Source of the DNA: Dreissena polymorpha
Lineage: Eukaryota; Mollusca; Bivalvia; Myida; Dreissenidae
Length of the DNA: 64,000 nt
Reading direction: 5' to 3'
NCBI RefSeq assembly: GCF_020536995.1
Contig: NC_068359.1
Span: forward strand, 89,238,353 to 89,302,352
The notes beneath the pieces are model-generated. The model searched no databases, was not told the origin of the DNA, and saw only the letters and a list, made by a program, of their open reading frames with translations. The position numbers were made by a program, and so were the translations under genes. Shown piece after piece: positions 35,380-46,600 of the stretch; positions within the stretch are counted from its first letter, which is position 1, and each line of letters opens with the position of its first letter.

Positions 35380-35475
35380 TCGCACAGTGTCGTCCATGAT
35401 TAGCCTGTGCAGTCCGCAAAGGCTAATCAGGGACGAAATTTCAACACACACTGGCTTTTTGTTAAGCAGATACGT
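35380..35475. repeat. Palindromic interspersed repeat, copy 3
   Basis: gtgtcgtccatgattagcct then gtgcagtccgcaaaggctaa and tcagggacgaaattt form the clearest copy of the family in the window. The arms gattagcctgtgcag and ctgcaaaggctaatc-like text face each other. Confidence 0.8.
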
Positions 35476-35917
35476 TTCTTTGATTTTCGTTTATTAATTG
35501 TGTCTTTGTTATTATACCGTAGCTCTGTAACCGATGTTCAAATCTAGCTATTAAAGGCTTTTAATGACACACCAGATAATGTGAACATCTGCGAACATGT
35601 CCCTTTTAAATTACACCATAGTATGATATTGGTCACAGGGGTATGATGCAATTGTGGTTATAATAATACTTAACTGCAGTGACATGCTGCTGATGTTGGT
35701 ACTGCTGCTAATGATGATAATATTGATAATCATGACACTGCTGATATTGATGATAATTAGGAAAAAGAAAAGGAGAACAATCATGATGATATATAAATGC
35801 AACTTATTTTTATTATAATAGTTGACTTTCGAAGTTGCGATAACACCAAAGTGCAGTGCTATACTTAACTATGGCATTGGCTATATTCGAGTACACAAAC
35901 GTACTGAGTATTATTTG

Positions 35918-36103
35918 ATCCGCGTCATGCGAAAATGGGTCTTATTCGACATATGTAGCTCAAGACCAATTAACGCATTCGTTTGGTCTTGCCAGAAACT
36001 ACACTGTACGCCAATGAGACCACGAGACCTTGCGTGACTGCACAGGCTGCTCTGAAGCAACGCTGGCCGCATATAGCATAGGGCCCATTTTCATTTGACG
36101 ACG
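35918..36103. repeat. gcgtcatgcgaaaatggg MITE, full copy
   Basis: The left end gatccgcgtcatgcgaaaat is mirrored by cccattttcatttgacgacg on the right. The centre contains gaccacgagaccttgcgtga and gcacaggctgctctg. Related copies are at 12976-13060 and 59900-60042. Confidence 0.8.
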
Positions 36104-37105
36104 TTTAATTAGGATTGTTAGGGGAACGAATACTTTTGAATGCACGTATTGCCTTACATGAAAAGAGAATGAGTCACGTTATGACAAGTCACATTACATT
36201 AAATATACGCAATATTTATTATAAAATCACTGGCCCGAACATTTAAGTTTTCCCAACATGGTTTCGTGTTTTCGAAACGCGTAAACATTCTTAAAAGCGT
36301 GATATTTGGAATTCAGCGTTAGTCCGTTTGCTAATGGCATAGTACATGAAACGTGACTTTGATCAAGGGATAATAAATAATGAAGCGTGTTTATCTTAAT
36401 GGGATAATATATTATGCTAGTTAAAAACATCTTATTTTATTCTTTTCGCTCTCTCACAATTTTTGTGCGTGTAATAATAAATGAAGCGGTTTTACGCTTC
36501 GGGAATAATAAAACAAAGCGTGGTAATGTTAATGGGATACTAAGTGAATTTGTTTACTTGCGCGAGTTATTGAAATGGCTCTGCTTGACTGAGTTTTAAA
36601 TATGTGGGTTATGATTTAGACTCCACCGAGCGCATTGAAGGATGTCATTATTTTGTTGTACGGGGGTTTGGTTAGCTGCGTCAAGTTAATTTTCTTAGCA
36701 ACGCCGTGTTTAATATATTATCCGTACTACATATACAAAAGTATATAACCAGACATAACAAAACGTTTAAATAGTTTCTGATGAACTTCAATAGTTTCTA
36801 TCAAGAGTTCCAGTGCTCACATTTACATAAACAAACGGTGGGACGAACATATCCGCCAATAACTATTCAAGATTACTATCACCTTTAGGTCAATCACTAC
36901 ATTAATTCTGTTGTAGTCTATCTTTGTTTCTCATACACATGAAAACAATCACTGGTGTGTGCTGATTAAAAAGGAAAAGGTGCTAACGATTTGAGCATTT
37001 ATTGCGTTCAACAAAAGAATGCGTTTTCTGCAAGAGTAACCGAATATTATTTTGTAATCGGTTAACCTCCTTAAGAAACGGATAACCGGTTAACTAGCCA
37101 TCTAT

Positions 37106-38450
37106 ATAACATATATGAATGCTCTTCATTCCTACACTTGATGTATAAACAGTAAACCATAAATTAGCCCCAAAGTCTAAATAGTATATTAATGATATCG
37201 GTATTTCATTTAATGTTGCATTATGCGTAGTAATATTATTTAAAACAGATTAACTCAATAGTGAAGCCTTTAGTTATGTTTGAATCTTACATTTGTGATT
37301 TTGAATGGCCCAAACGATGAACGCGTTATAAAAACATGTAAGTGTCAATATCGCTGTTTATGAATGTCATGTAGGGTGCTAAGTAAGTTAGGGATAGATA
37401 CTTGTTCATTTACTATATAAAGAATATAATGCAACAATAAATTTAGATAATGGTGGGTTGCACCATAGATCTTTACATGAACTGATACTCTAATACAGTA
37501 TTACTCATTTTCCTTTACTTATATGCATTAAATACAATCATATTTTTTCATGTTTTCCAATATTGCTCTCTGTTCTCCTACTGCTGTGTTACCATATAGT
37601 GTATATATTCGTTTTTCGTGTTTACTATGTATACATCCAGTCAGTGTAGAAAATACAGCCTTTGAGTATCGAATATATATACAGCTCATTCCCTTTAACG
37701 TAAAATGCTGGTCCTGACATGTTTATCATTTGTGCATGTTTTATTTCAAAATTTGTTCAAGCCTAGCCTTTAGGTCTGTTTTAACCTCGATGCGCTGCAC
37801 TAACCGCACCAACTGGTTTATCCAAACATTAGATATGTTGATGTCTTATGCTGTAAAATACGCATAATTGATTGTAATAATATTGTATCCACAGACACCT
37901 TTTTTAAGTTTCCTTCCTATATGAATTAACCCAAATTTGCACAGTATTTGACGTTTTATTCTTTCAAACAACAAATGTATCTTGTAATAAAGTGGACTTT
38001 ATTAAAATTATTATTCAACCAAACTTGTATTGTATAATATCTTCAAAAAATCCGAAATATAGACTTTTTTTACATGCGATTGTATATTTGGTTTGGACGG
38101 TTCATTCTGTTGTTCAGCCAGAGTAACATCAATAGTACAACAACAAATGCATAAGACATATAATAATGACTTGCTTACTTGTTACAGATGCTCCTCATGA
38201 TACTGTTCCTAAGCATCTTCCTTAATACCTTTGAAAGATTTGATTCTACCTAACCTGGTTAAAGTTGAACCTATTTGTAATCATGTATGCATGTTGTTTT
38301 GTATGCTATAGGTATTTCCCACGTTTTTGTTAAGATAAATTATCATCATGTTTATCTGCAGATTTCAACTTTTTGTATACAAATATATTGTTAGTTCTCA
38401 TTTGAATTTAGCTTTTGAGATTTATAAAAAAAAATACAACATAATGTTAG
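37106..38450. other. Non-coding stretch upstream of a dead exon
   Basis: I searched here for a signal-peptide exon to go with 38451-38599. One acceptor (acttgttacag before 38188) leads into ATG CTC CTC ATG ATA CTG TTC CTA with a hydrophobic start (MLLMILFLSIFLNTFERF), but a stop comes before any splice donor. Not called. Confidence 0.35.
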
Positions 38451-38599
38451 GGTGCGAGCTTAACGGCAATATGTACAAAGTCCGCGTCAGTTTCATGGAT
38501 GCCAATGGCTGCACGTTAATGCTCTATCATTCCAAATCAACGGAACAAAAACACGTTTCAAACGAATTTAAACATTCAAATTCGTTACAAAATGCGTAA
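38451..38599 (+). pseudogene. Decayed SVWC-like exon (relative of 49144-49301)
   Basis: After an AG at 38449-38450 the frame reads GG TGC GAG CTT AAC GGC AAT ATG TAC, which has the same split-codon phase as the last exon of the gene at 46601-49301 (AA TGC GAG GCC AAT GGC AAG TTA TAC). The peptides CELNGNMYKVRVSFMDANGC and CEANGKLYAPGEVFIDW...C share C, E, N, G, Y, F, D and C in register, with about 62% base identity over 48 bp. The CxxCxC core is lost and the frame runs on to a TAA at 38597-38599 without the later cysteines. The polypyrimidine tract before the AG is poor. It is read as an old, non-functional duplicate. The homology is likely but not certain. Confidence 0.45.
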
Positions 38600-39290
38600 C
38601 ACAATATTGTGTTTTCAGACGGTGCCCCGCATGCACGTTACTAAGCCTCTGAAAAATATCCAAAGCAAGTGACACCTTGAAATAAATATGCAATGCTTCA
38701 AATTAAGGACAAGATATAACCATAAATTACCTTAATTATTAAAAGAAGCGTAGACGATGTTAATAATATTGGCATTTACGACATGATATTATCATAAGAT
38801 TTCCACTTTATACCTGGGCTAATTGCTGTTTATGACTGGCACTAATAAGAATCTAGCTTGTGACGCTTTTGCCCTGTTCATAGCGGAAATGTCTAAAATA
38901 AATAATAATACACGTTCATTCACACCTATCTGCGTCAATGACGAGTTTAATATTTGTTTTAAATCTCATCTAAAATAAAATTAGAGTTAATATGTATTTA
39001 GGTAATCAAAGATGTACAATTTTCTTAATAAATTATTGTTAGTCGCGTTTATTGTATTAAGCAGTTAACAATCGTGAATAAAGCTGAAGTCGCTTCAGAA
39101 ATTTCATGAAATGACTGACGTCATATTTCAGTCAAATTATTGCACAGATTTACAGTAACAAATATATATTGAAAGGTACAACCTATTTTCATATTACACA
39201 TATACCTACAATTTCTATTGCTTCTCGAGTAACACTCGTAAAGTGACATGTTCATTGTGTTCAACTATTTACCACATGTAAATAGACTTG
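38600..39290. other. Non-coding stretch, no gene seen
   Basis: AT-rich sequence without a supported feature. Confidence 0.45.
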
Positions 39291-39606
39291 GTGTTGCACC
39301 CATTCGTATTTAAACTAGACGTTATGAAAGGCTTATAGAAGAAAATAGAACATACCCATTTTGTTCATGTGAAAATGTAGAAAATGAACTTCATGTTATA
39401 CTTGAATGTCAAATATTTAATGACTTAAGAGATAGTTTACTTTCGATGGATATTGTATGCAATTCTGAGTTTCCAAACTTATCATGAATAGATCAATTTG
39501 TTATGCTGTTCTCAAATAGAGACTTGATTAGACAATGTGCCAAAACCTGTCATGCAATTTTAAAAAGACGACAATTTTTACTTGTAGATAATGTCATTAT
39601 GTTTTA
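39291..39606 (+). mobile_element. LINE 3' relic: C-terminal ORF2 with zinc-knuckle-like motif
   Basis: One reading frame on the + strand carries RRYERLIEENRTYPF, then CSCENVENELHVILEC (a CxC...H...C motif), FNDLRDSLLSMD, and RDLIRQCAKTCHAILKRRQF before TAG at 39604-39606. This is the usual end of the ORF2 protein of many metazoan non-LTR retrotransposons, where a cysteine-histidine motif follows the reverse transcriptase. Two in-frame stops (TAA near 39318, TGA near 39485) and the missing upstream part show it is a 5'-truncated, dead copy. Sequence up to about 39990 (ending in gaataaagaatgaaac) may be its 3' untranslated tail. Confidence 0.75.
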
Positions 39607-41890
39607 GTGTAATATAAAATGTTATTTTATGTTAATGTAGAAATTAAGTGCTAATCAATTCAACACTGATCTGATCAGGAACGATATTTGATATTTTTAT
39701 GTATTTTATTTGCGCGCTAGTGCTACAATTTACTGCAATCAGTGTCTTAACCTTGATTATTTTATGGCAGTTTTTTAAAGAAAGAAAGGCACTTATTTTC
39801 TATCTCTTAGTATTGTAAATAGTGATAATAGAATGATTTTATATATAATTATATACAAACGTTTGCAATATCTCATAGAGCTCAACACCATGAGCGGTTA
39901 TATACATAGTGTTTGAATGTGAATATTTATCACTGTTATAAATATGTAATGCATGTATATAAATGAGAATAAAGAATGAAACTGTATTTTTGTCACATTT
40001 TTGTAAGTTCGAAGAGATTCATTGGTTGTGAAGAAGACTTTCCGGTTGTGTTCTCGAAATTTGCGTTTTTCATCTTAACACATTACAATGATCGCTGTGA
40101 TTAATATCATATAAGCATATGCACCCACGTTAATCGCGTGCGACAGAAGCAAAACGAATTTGGACTGAAACTGTTATAATAAAATAGTTAAGTTCAGGTT
40201 ACATTTACCAACAGTTACTAAGATATTTTGATATAAACGTGTGTAAAATTTCACACGTGTTATCTTTCCTTCAAAGGTTAACGCAGACTAGGTGATAATT
40301 TTAATCCGTTTAGAACTTGACCTGCACAAAAATATGTAGTTTCCACATAACCGATTTAGTTTTTACCCTATCAAGACCAATGACTTAATCAAGAGTTTAT
40401 GCCAATGATTTTCACAAAATATTACGAGGTATAAACTACGAAAACAAAATATATGAGAGAAACAGAAATGTCTGGTTTTATTGCTCGCACAAATGCTTGC
40501 AATATAATGTTTCGTATTTTTTGTTTTCAAATGTGTATTTACTGAAAATGTGTACGAAGTTCTTCTGTATTGTAGTATCTTATGGTTTGCATTATTATTT
40601 TGAACGTCTGGTCTGAATATATACAATAAACTGTTATTAAATGTCAAATGCATGCAATGATTGACGCTTATGTTATTATTATGTGTATATTTATTTTTTC
40701 AGTCGACGATATAAAATATTCATAATGAAATCAATTTTTGTAAATCTCATTATAATGTCGTTTGACAAATTGGTAATGGCGGAAGAGAGTTCGTTGTTCA
40801 CCATAAATATAGATAAAAATGCATTTAAAACAGGTTATAATATAGATGCTAGTTGGTACATATACCTAGGTAATTCGAATATAATTGTGAATATTGCAGA
40901 AAGTATTTTGATTATTTTTTATTAGGATGTACAATTATGCTTTGTGCACCACCGCCAACTGATGGTGAAGTTTATCGTGAAATAAAAACATGGTAATGGG
41001 TATATGTTCCCATTCCTTTAAACTTCGAGATTCGTTTATGAATGCATCATAAAAAATGTTGCGCTTGTATACGATACAATATGCGTTACAAGGCTTCTAA
41101 AATACTCATAATAGCACATGTAATGAGATAATTTTTCAATTTTCCAAGATGTCAACAAAAGGTTGACTTTTCATTATTGAAATATGTTAAAGATTTAAAT
41201 TTATATACTTATATATATGTGTTTATAAAATGATTATTTTTATGTTTTAAATATATAAAACAATGTTTATGTAAAGAATTAATACGTTAATTATTATACA
41301 TATCCTGTTGTTGTTTTATATAAATCATCACATCTCAATCGATATAAACTAGGTTCATCTGAATGTAATGCTATGCACACAGCTGCTCGCTGAAAGAACT
41401 GATAGTTGATAGGAATACGTATGAGTTATAAGTATGAGATACAAACCAGGCATATCTACGGTCCATTATCATTAATAAATGCCACATATCCGCACTATTA
41501 ATCAGGTGCACAGATCGCTGTGAATGAATACAGAAAATATAGTTCAACATTAAACTATATTTTGGCATGCGTGTCAATGCCCTGTACCCTCGAGATGACT
41601 GATTAACATTATTACAAAAACGCAAGTTTGGAGTAATAAGGGCCTATATAATTGTAACCCTTTGAGTATGACGTATGACTTCAGAATGTGCAATGTCGAT
41701 ATGATACGTAAAATATATGACTGTTATAACCTTTTTTAAATTCTTATATTGGTAAGTTTAACTTAATTTTAATAGCTATAATGCAAATAATGTCATCGTA
41801 AACAACGTCGTAAACGCAATAAAATTTAAGTGAACATTAACAATAAAAGTCAAGGGTCGAAACAGTCAATTTATTTCTTAAGTGTTCTTT

Positions 41891-41892
<2 letters not shown>
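39607..41892. other. Probable LINE tail, then non-coding DNA
   Basis: The first ~380 bp may belong to the LINE relic. The remainder is AT-rich with no supported gene. Short open frames at 40363-40653, 40683-40925 and 41371-41625 lack splice sites, homology I can recognise or coding-like composition. Confidence 0.4.

Positions 41893-41981
<89 letters not shown>
41893..41981. repeat. Compound (TA)n(GA)n microsatellite
   Basis: About 60 bp of TA units followed directly by about 26 bp of GA units. The Tyr-Ile and Ser-Leu repeat frames across it are artefacts. Confidence 0.97.
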
Positions 41982-43540
41982 TATATAAGCGAAGCAAGAT
42001 ATAGAAAAAAACTCTTTCCCGACGAATATAGCAAACGATAATTCGATATTTACCAATTATTTCGATTTCTGGTATGTTCAAATATAACGATTAAGCAATA
42101 AATCAATGTACGGTACTGATTTATACTGATTCGCCGCTAAAAGTGTATTTGGAAAGGTACATAGAAAGAATGATGTTCACATATACATTTGTAAAACAAA
42201 CTGCTGATTAAAAAATATTCATCATGGTAAAGCAGTCCTAGGGTATACGAATATGAATATGACCACTAATTTACCAACGTTTTACCAACAATTTTGTATT
42301 TGGACCCTTTAAACAATATGTATATTCCTATATTAAGTAAGTATTAAATCGCTAAGTCGTTCGACCAGGATTACCAAAGTAGCTGCATCTTTGGAACCAA
42401 TGTCTTTCATACTCTTTAGAAATTTGTGTAGGTACATATCTTCTAGGCTTATTCAATCATAGATTCCGTCATACCTAATCATAAAATGGCAATATTTTCC
42501 TCCTCAGTATATATAACGTAAACAACAACCTCTTGGAGTTAAAGTCAACGCCATGACTGTAGTTAGTTCATGTTTTATCAATAATTGACATGCTGAGAAC
42601 GTGAATTGGTCATTGCAAATATATGTCGGTAAGTACTAAATTACAATTAACCAATATAACATTTAACCGTTAATATATAAGAATAAATTCGAAACAGGAC
42701 ATATTTTCTTAACAAAAAAAAAAACAACAACAACAACTTATAGTATTAAATATTTTGTATACAGATTGCAGTTGAGGTACATTTTATGACTGTGTCAATT
42801 CATCTTACGGATAATCTGGTAGATGAAACAAATAATTCCAAAGTAATCAAATATTACCTATTGTTAGGGTTGAAATGTTTAATTTTTTTTGCATTGTATC
42901 GAGAAATGATTTTTGCACATTTTTGCTAAATATACCTAGTTATGCAATAATTACTACTTCGGTTTGTTATTACAATGGGTGTTCCTAGTGAATCTGTTGA
43001 ATACAAATCATCATGTCGCTCGTTATAAATAAATATACCGTGTATATGTAAAATGCCATTTACCATGATTGATGCATGTTATGCTTGTATTATGCGTGTG
43101 TCAATCAGAGCCAGCTGTGTATGTTAGAATTGCAATAAATGCGTTTGTCAATATGTTTTGTAATGTTAAGTCAAGTTTCAGTTTCCCCATTTAGAGTCGA
43201 CTCTTTATTGTCCAGTGAATCACTAGGGAATAGTACATGCCTGAAGTGTTCGCCAACATTACGGTGCCCATTGGTTGTTATTTGAACAGCTATACTAATA
43301 AAACCTGAAACTCCTTATCCCGAGAAGAGTGCAGAACACTGAAGCTATTTGTTTTTTCTTTGTAGTGCGTCCGCCGACAGCATTCTCAATAATGAACTGA
43401 AAACATGTTAAATTTAGCAAAACACAATTATAATACAGGTTATATGATTCTTGCAAGTTCTATATCATCCTGCCCTATTTCGTGTTGTAGGTCAACATAT
43501 CTTTATTCAATAAGTCGTATAACTTACTGTTCATTGACTA
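41982..43540. other. Non-coding stretch with an ISRE-like site
   Basis: No gene recognised. The one notable motif is listed at 43174-43188. Confidence 0.45.
43174..43188 (+). promoter_or_regulatory. ISRE-like motif agtttcagtttcccc
   Basis: It matches the interferon-stimulated response element consensus AGTTTCNNTTTCC, the site bound by IRF proteins, which molluscs possess. It lies about 3 kb upstream of the TATA box of the secreted cysteine-rich gene, with a 2.3 kb transposon between. A single motif of this length can occur by chance, so function is only a possibility. Confidence 0.3.
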
Positions 43541-43988
43541 TAGACCGTTCCATAATTTAGTAATTACCCAATTATCTCCCCTGAATACTCTCCGCGTCCG
43601 CCATTACACTACTGCCAAACAACCGGTAACATATATAAGAGAGCACCGATTATTCAACGGGTGAATTTCTTTCTTTTTGTAAAACTTGTTTGTTTGTCAT
43701 GCAAATTGTATGAAATAAAGTTTTTCTGCTAGAGGAGATGTTAAGTTAGTGTTATAACAGAAAAATGTTTGAAAAACGTGCATTTTTTAGGTATTTGTCT
43801 AGGAAAATAAACACGTTAACACATTAAAAAAACATTTAATTAAATTAAATGCAATATTTATCATTTGATTATATGCATCAATCTTAAAATCGCGTAATCC
43901 TTTGCATTCCAGTGTTGAATTGCCCGTTTGTTCTGCATAATCCGATTATCTCGTTTTGATCAGATATTATCCAGACTTAACTAACAAC

Positions 43989-44135
43989 ATGGCGTCATCC
44001 CGGGGTGTCATAAACCACACTGGGTGGCAGATGACAGTCTGGTCATTTAACACAATTGATGATGCCACCATGTCTTCTCTTTCTGGTAGTATTAAGCAGT
44101 CATTTGGTTTAATATTTTACCTCCGACATACTTAA
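43989..44135 (+). CDS. Short exon-like frame inside the TIR element
   Basis: ATG follows acaac and opens a 48-codon frame (MASSRGVINHTGWQMTVWSF, then NTIDDATMSSLSG and a tail) in a patch that is clearly richer in GC than its neighbours. A splice donor (TCTG / gtagta) falls at 44085, and an acceptor-like tattatccag lies just upstream near 43973. It could be the first coding exon of a transposon gene, a captured host exon, or chance. I do not recognise the peptide. Confidence 0.25.
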   Translation: MASSRGVINHTGWQMTVWSFNTIDDATMSSLSGSIKQSFGLIFYLRHT

Positions 44136-45810
44136 CAGTTGCGTTCATTAGATATGTTACATATTGTACAAATTAAAAGTTATGTCCAATATAGAATATC
44201 AGAAATTGTACACCGTAAAGATACTAGCCCGTTTAATCCCTGGTTTAATTTATGAAAAAAAGTATTTGATAATTATAAAATTTACCTAAAAACATAACAT
44301 TTAACGTATTTAGCGGGTATCGGTTAATTAAAACTACGTCATTTCGTATGAAGATTTAATGTTACGGCAATGCACGAACGACATCATAAAACAAGAAATT
44401 ACATTTGACACGAACGGGGGTAAATATTGTTTACAAAAAATATTAATATAGATATATGTGTGTTAAAATGTTAGATATTTGCCACTCATACTCACTAGTA
44501 ACGAGTTTTCAATATACATGAATACACAGTTCAAATTGCGTCATGTAAAGTTGTGTTTTTCAGTTGTATGTTTATATTCCTCAATAGCGTCATTCTCTGT
44601 ACAAAACCCATCAAATTAAAATTACATGTTAATACTGTCATGCACTTCGCTTTTAATAGGGCTTTGTAGTACGTTTATTTTCAATGCACCCCTTATACTT
44701 TCTATTACTCCTGTGTTTATCACACTAACGTACTCATGTCATTCATAATTATATTTTTATAATTTGATGTATTACTATTGTAATTTATTGAAGCTTTTCT
44801 GCAAAAAATATTACGGCTTATGCATAGAACTCTTTGTTGTGTCAAATTGTCGGCCTTTCAGTCTTCAGATAATCTTTAATTTGATGCTTATGCCGCGTTT
44901 TTAAAGTTGCAAATAAATGTATTAATAAATTCGTTTGGCGCTTAATAATATATTTTTGAAATATTATTTAGGTGTTTTTTTCGGAGTTTTTTTGTGTGGA
45001 TTAATTGGCTAAACGTTTGTGGTCGTTATCCATATGTTTTGCGTTACTTCAAAGACCTATAAAATACTTTTTTTTGTATTTTTTAGCTTTATAGCTGTTA
45101 AATGATTCACAGATAAAAATATAGATATATCACATAGATCACATTCTCTTCATCTTCCGAATAATCACATAAAAGATCGTCAAGATCAATATCACTCTCT
45201 CATAATAAAAAGCTCGTTTTTTAACGTGACAAAATTCCATAATTAAATATAAATCCAAACCACATTTTTTTATCTTTGATATCAGTTAGAACAAGAAAAA
45301 TAAAGGAAGGCGTATCAAAAATATCATACTTAATATAATATGTTATGATTTTGGAATGTAGATTTTTACCACATGAGACCAATTACAAACAATTAGCGGT
45401 AATTAATTGCGCGAGAATCTTTAATAAGTATTAATTAAAATATAAATTGCTTGATGTTGCGGCTATTAAAATAAACACAACAATACATGCGTGAATTGTT
45501 TGTGAAACGTTAAAAGTAACAAGTCTAATCAAAGACATAGTATGAGCGACTGAACCGGCAAATTTTCGCCGATGATTACCACTTGATTACAGATATAAAA
45601 AAAACAAATACACGAAAGCATTTTAAACATTTTATTTGTAACAATCAATCTCAACTTCAAACAATCATTTAAACAACAAAAATGTGATAATCGCCTCACA
45701 TTAAATCATTAAGTAATTTATTTATCTGACAACGGTTAAGCGGGTATTCTCTACGTTTTTGGCTTTTGGAATCGCAGTCTCGCACCAGTTAGCAGCAGTG
45801 TAATGGCGGA

Positions 45811-45839
45811 CAGTCACGTGACTGACAATATGGCGGCGG
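45811..45839. promoter_or_regulatory. E-box palindrome and YY1-like motif in TIR
   Basis: cagtcacgtgactg is a perfect 14 bp palindrome around a CACGTG E-box. aatatggcggcgg directly after it fits the YY1 consensus AANATGGCGGC. A second atggcgga copy precedes it. These sit in the right arm of the TIR element, about 300 bp upstream of the TATA box of the cysteine-rich gene, so the transposon could supply promoter elements to that gene. Function is inferred from motif shape only. Confidence 0.35.
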
Positions 45840-46132
45840 TCAATTTATCGATTATGGAACGGTCTATATGTAACCAAACAGACTCATTATGTACACAACT
45901 TTGAGAATATTCGTAAAAAAAACACGTTCTAAAAATCTGCAAGAGTGATTGCATTTTATTAACCATCCCGCATTTGAGTTATTTGTACAATATGGCACAA
46001 AATGTATCTCGTTTATATGACATATACTGATTAGTTATGTAAGACTGCTCTCGGGCTTGATAACAAAAATCCTACTTATATTAATGTTTCACTTGAGGCA
46101 CAAATAGGCATCGGAGACATGTGAGCGTTTCC

Positions 46133-46140
46133 TATAAATA
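46133..46140 (+). promoter_or_regulatory. TATA box of the small secreted protein gene
   Basis: TATAAATA lies about 70 bp before a strong splice donor (CAGAG / gtaagt at 46206), so transcription would start near 46163 and give a first exon of about 40 bp. The spacing and the following gene structure support it as a real core promoter. Confidence 0.6.
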
Positions 46141-46162
46141 CTGTCGAAACAGTCAAATATTA

Positions 46163-46205
46163 CTGCTTTTAACACATACTGATAGAAGTGATAGTAGTGA
46201 CAGAG
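46163..46205 (+). other. Predicted non-coding first exon
   Basis: The segment between the expected start site and the donor CAGAG / gtaagt contains no ATG. The matching acceptor is ttctatgtgttattgcag ending at 46560, which would join it to the 5' leader of the signal-peptide exon (46561-46600). The start is inferred from TATA spacing. Confidence 0.45.
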
Positions 46206-46600
46206 GTAAGTGGTAATGTTACTTGTGTAAATTACATATACTATTAGCATACCAATACATGTATTGAAGTGGCTGTTAGTTTAAATTATAACCCAGGTTA
46301 TAAAAACAAACAACATTTACATCTTATCCGTTTCTAAAGGACAATATACATTTTTTACCGTTACATAAATGTTATAATATAATTAATAATGAACTATATT
46401 GAAATGTACAAAACTTATTGCGAAAACACTTGCTATTTAGTTGTATTGTTTATAGCATTAATGAATTTATCCATGCATACGTTTGCCAATAGTTTCATAA
46501 TATAATATAATCTTTTAATACTCTCGGAAGTGAGCTACCAGTTTCTATGTGTTATTGCAGTTAGTTTTTTTATTTAAGGATAAGACATCCACTTTTCATC

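Larger units (their letters stand above)
35117..37105. mobile_element. Second hAT-like element, with nested repeats
   Basis: The left end tatagggatggcaaaccaaa is mirrored loosely by ctagccatctata on the right. The motif ccggttaacc or aaccggttaac lies just inside both ends. Two short palindromic elements (35380-35475 and 35918-36103) sit inside, which shows insertion after the host element arrived. No transposase frame is seen and no clean target duplication was found. Confidence 0.45.
43541..45866. mobile_element. 2.3 kb TIR element, TA target duplication
   Basis: The ends tagaccgttccataat (43541) and attatggaacggtcta (ending 45866) are perfect inverted repeats, flanked by TA on both sides. 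Weaker pairing continues for about 90 bp: tccgccattacactactgcc on the left against the complement of ggcagcagtgtaatggcgga-like text on the right. A TA duplication fits Tc1/mariner-type or related transposases. No transposase frame remains. The left arm carries a TATA-like catatataagag near 43630. The right arm carries cagtcacgtgactg and aatatggcggcgg. An exon-like piece lies at 43989-44135. Confidence 0.7.

Noticed and set aside
38188-38253. Signal-peptide-like frame MLLMILFLSIFLNTFERF as first exon of the dead SVWC-like copy
   Set aside because: A stop codon comes before any splice donor, and there is no similarity to the leader of the intact gene.
40683-40925. 80-codon frame with repeated Ile/Asn/Lys
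   Set aside because: Typical chance frame in AT-rich DNA, without supporting signals.
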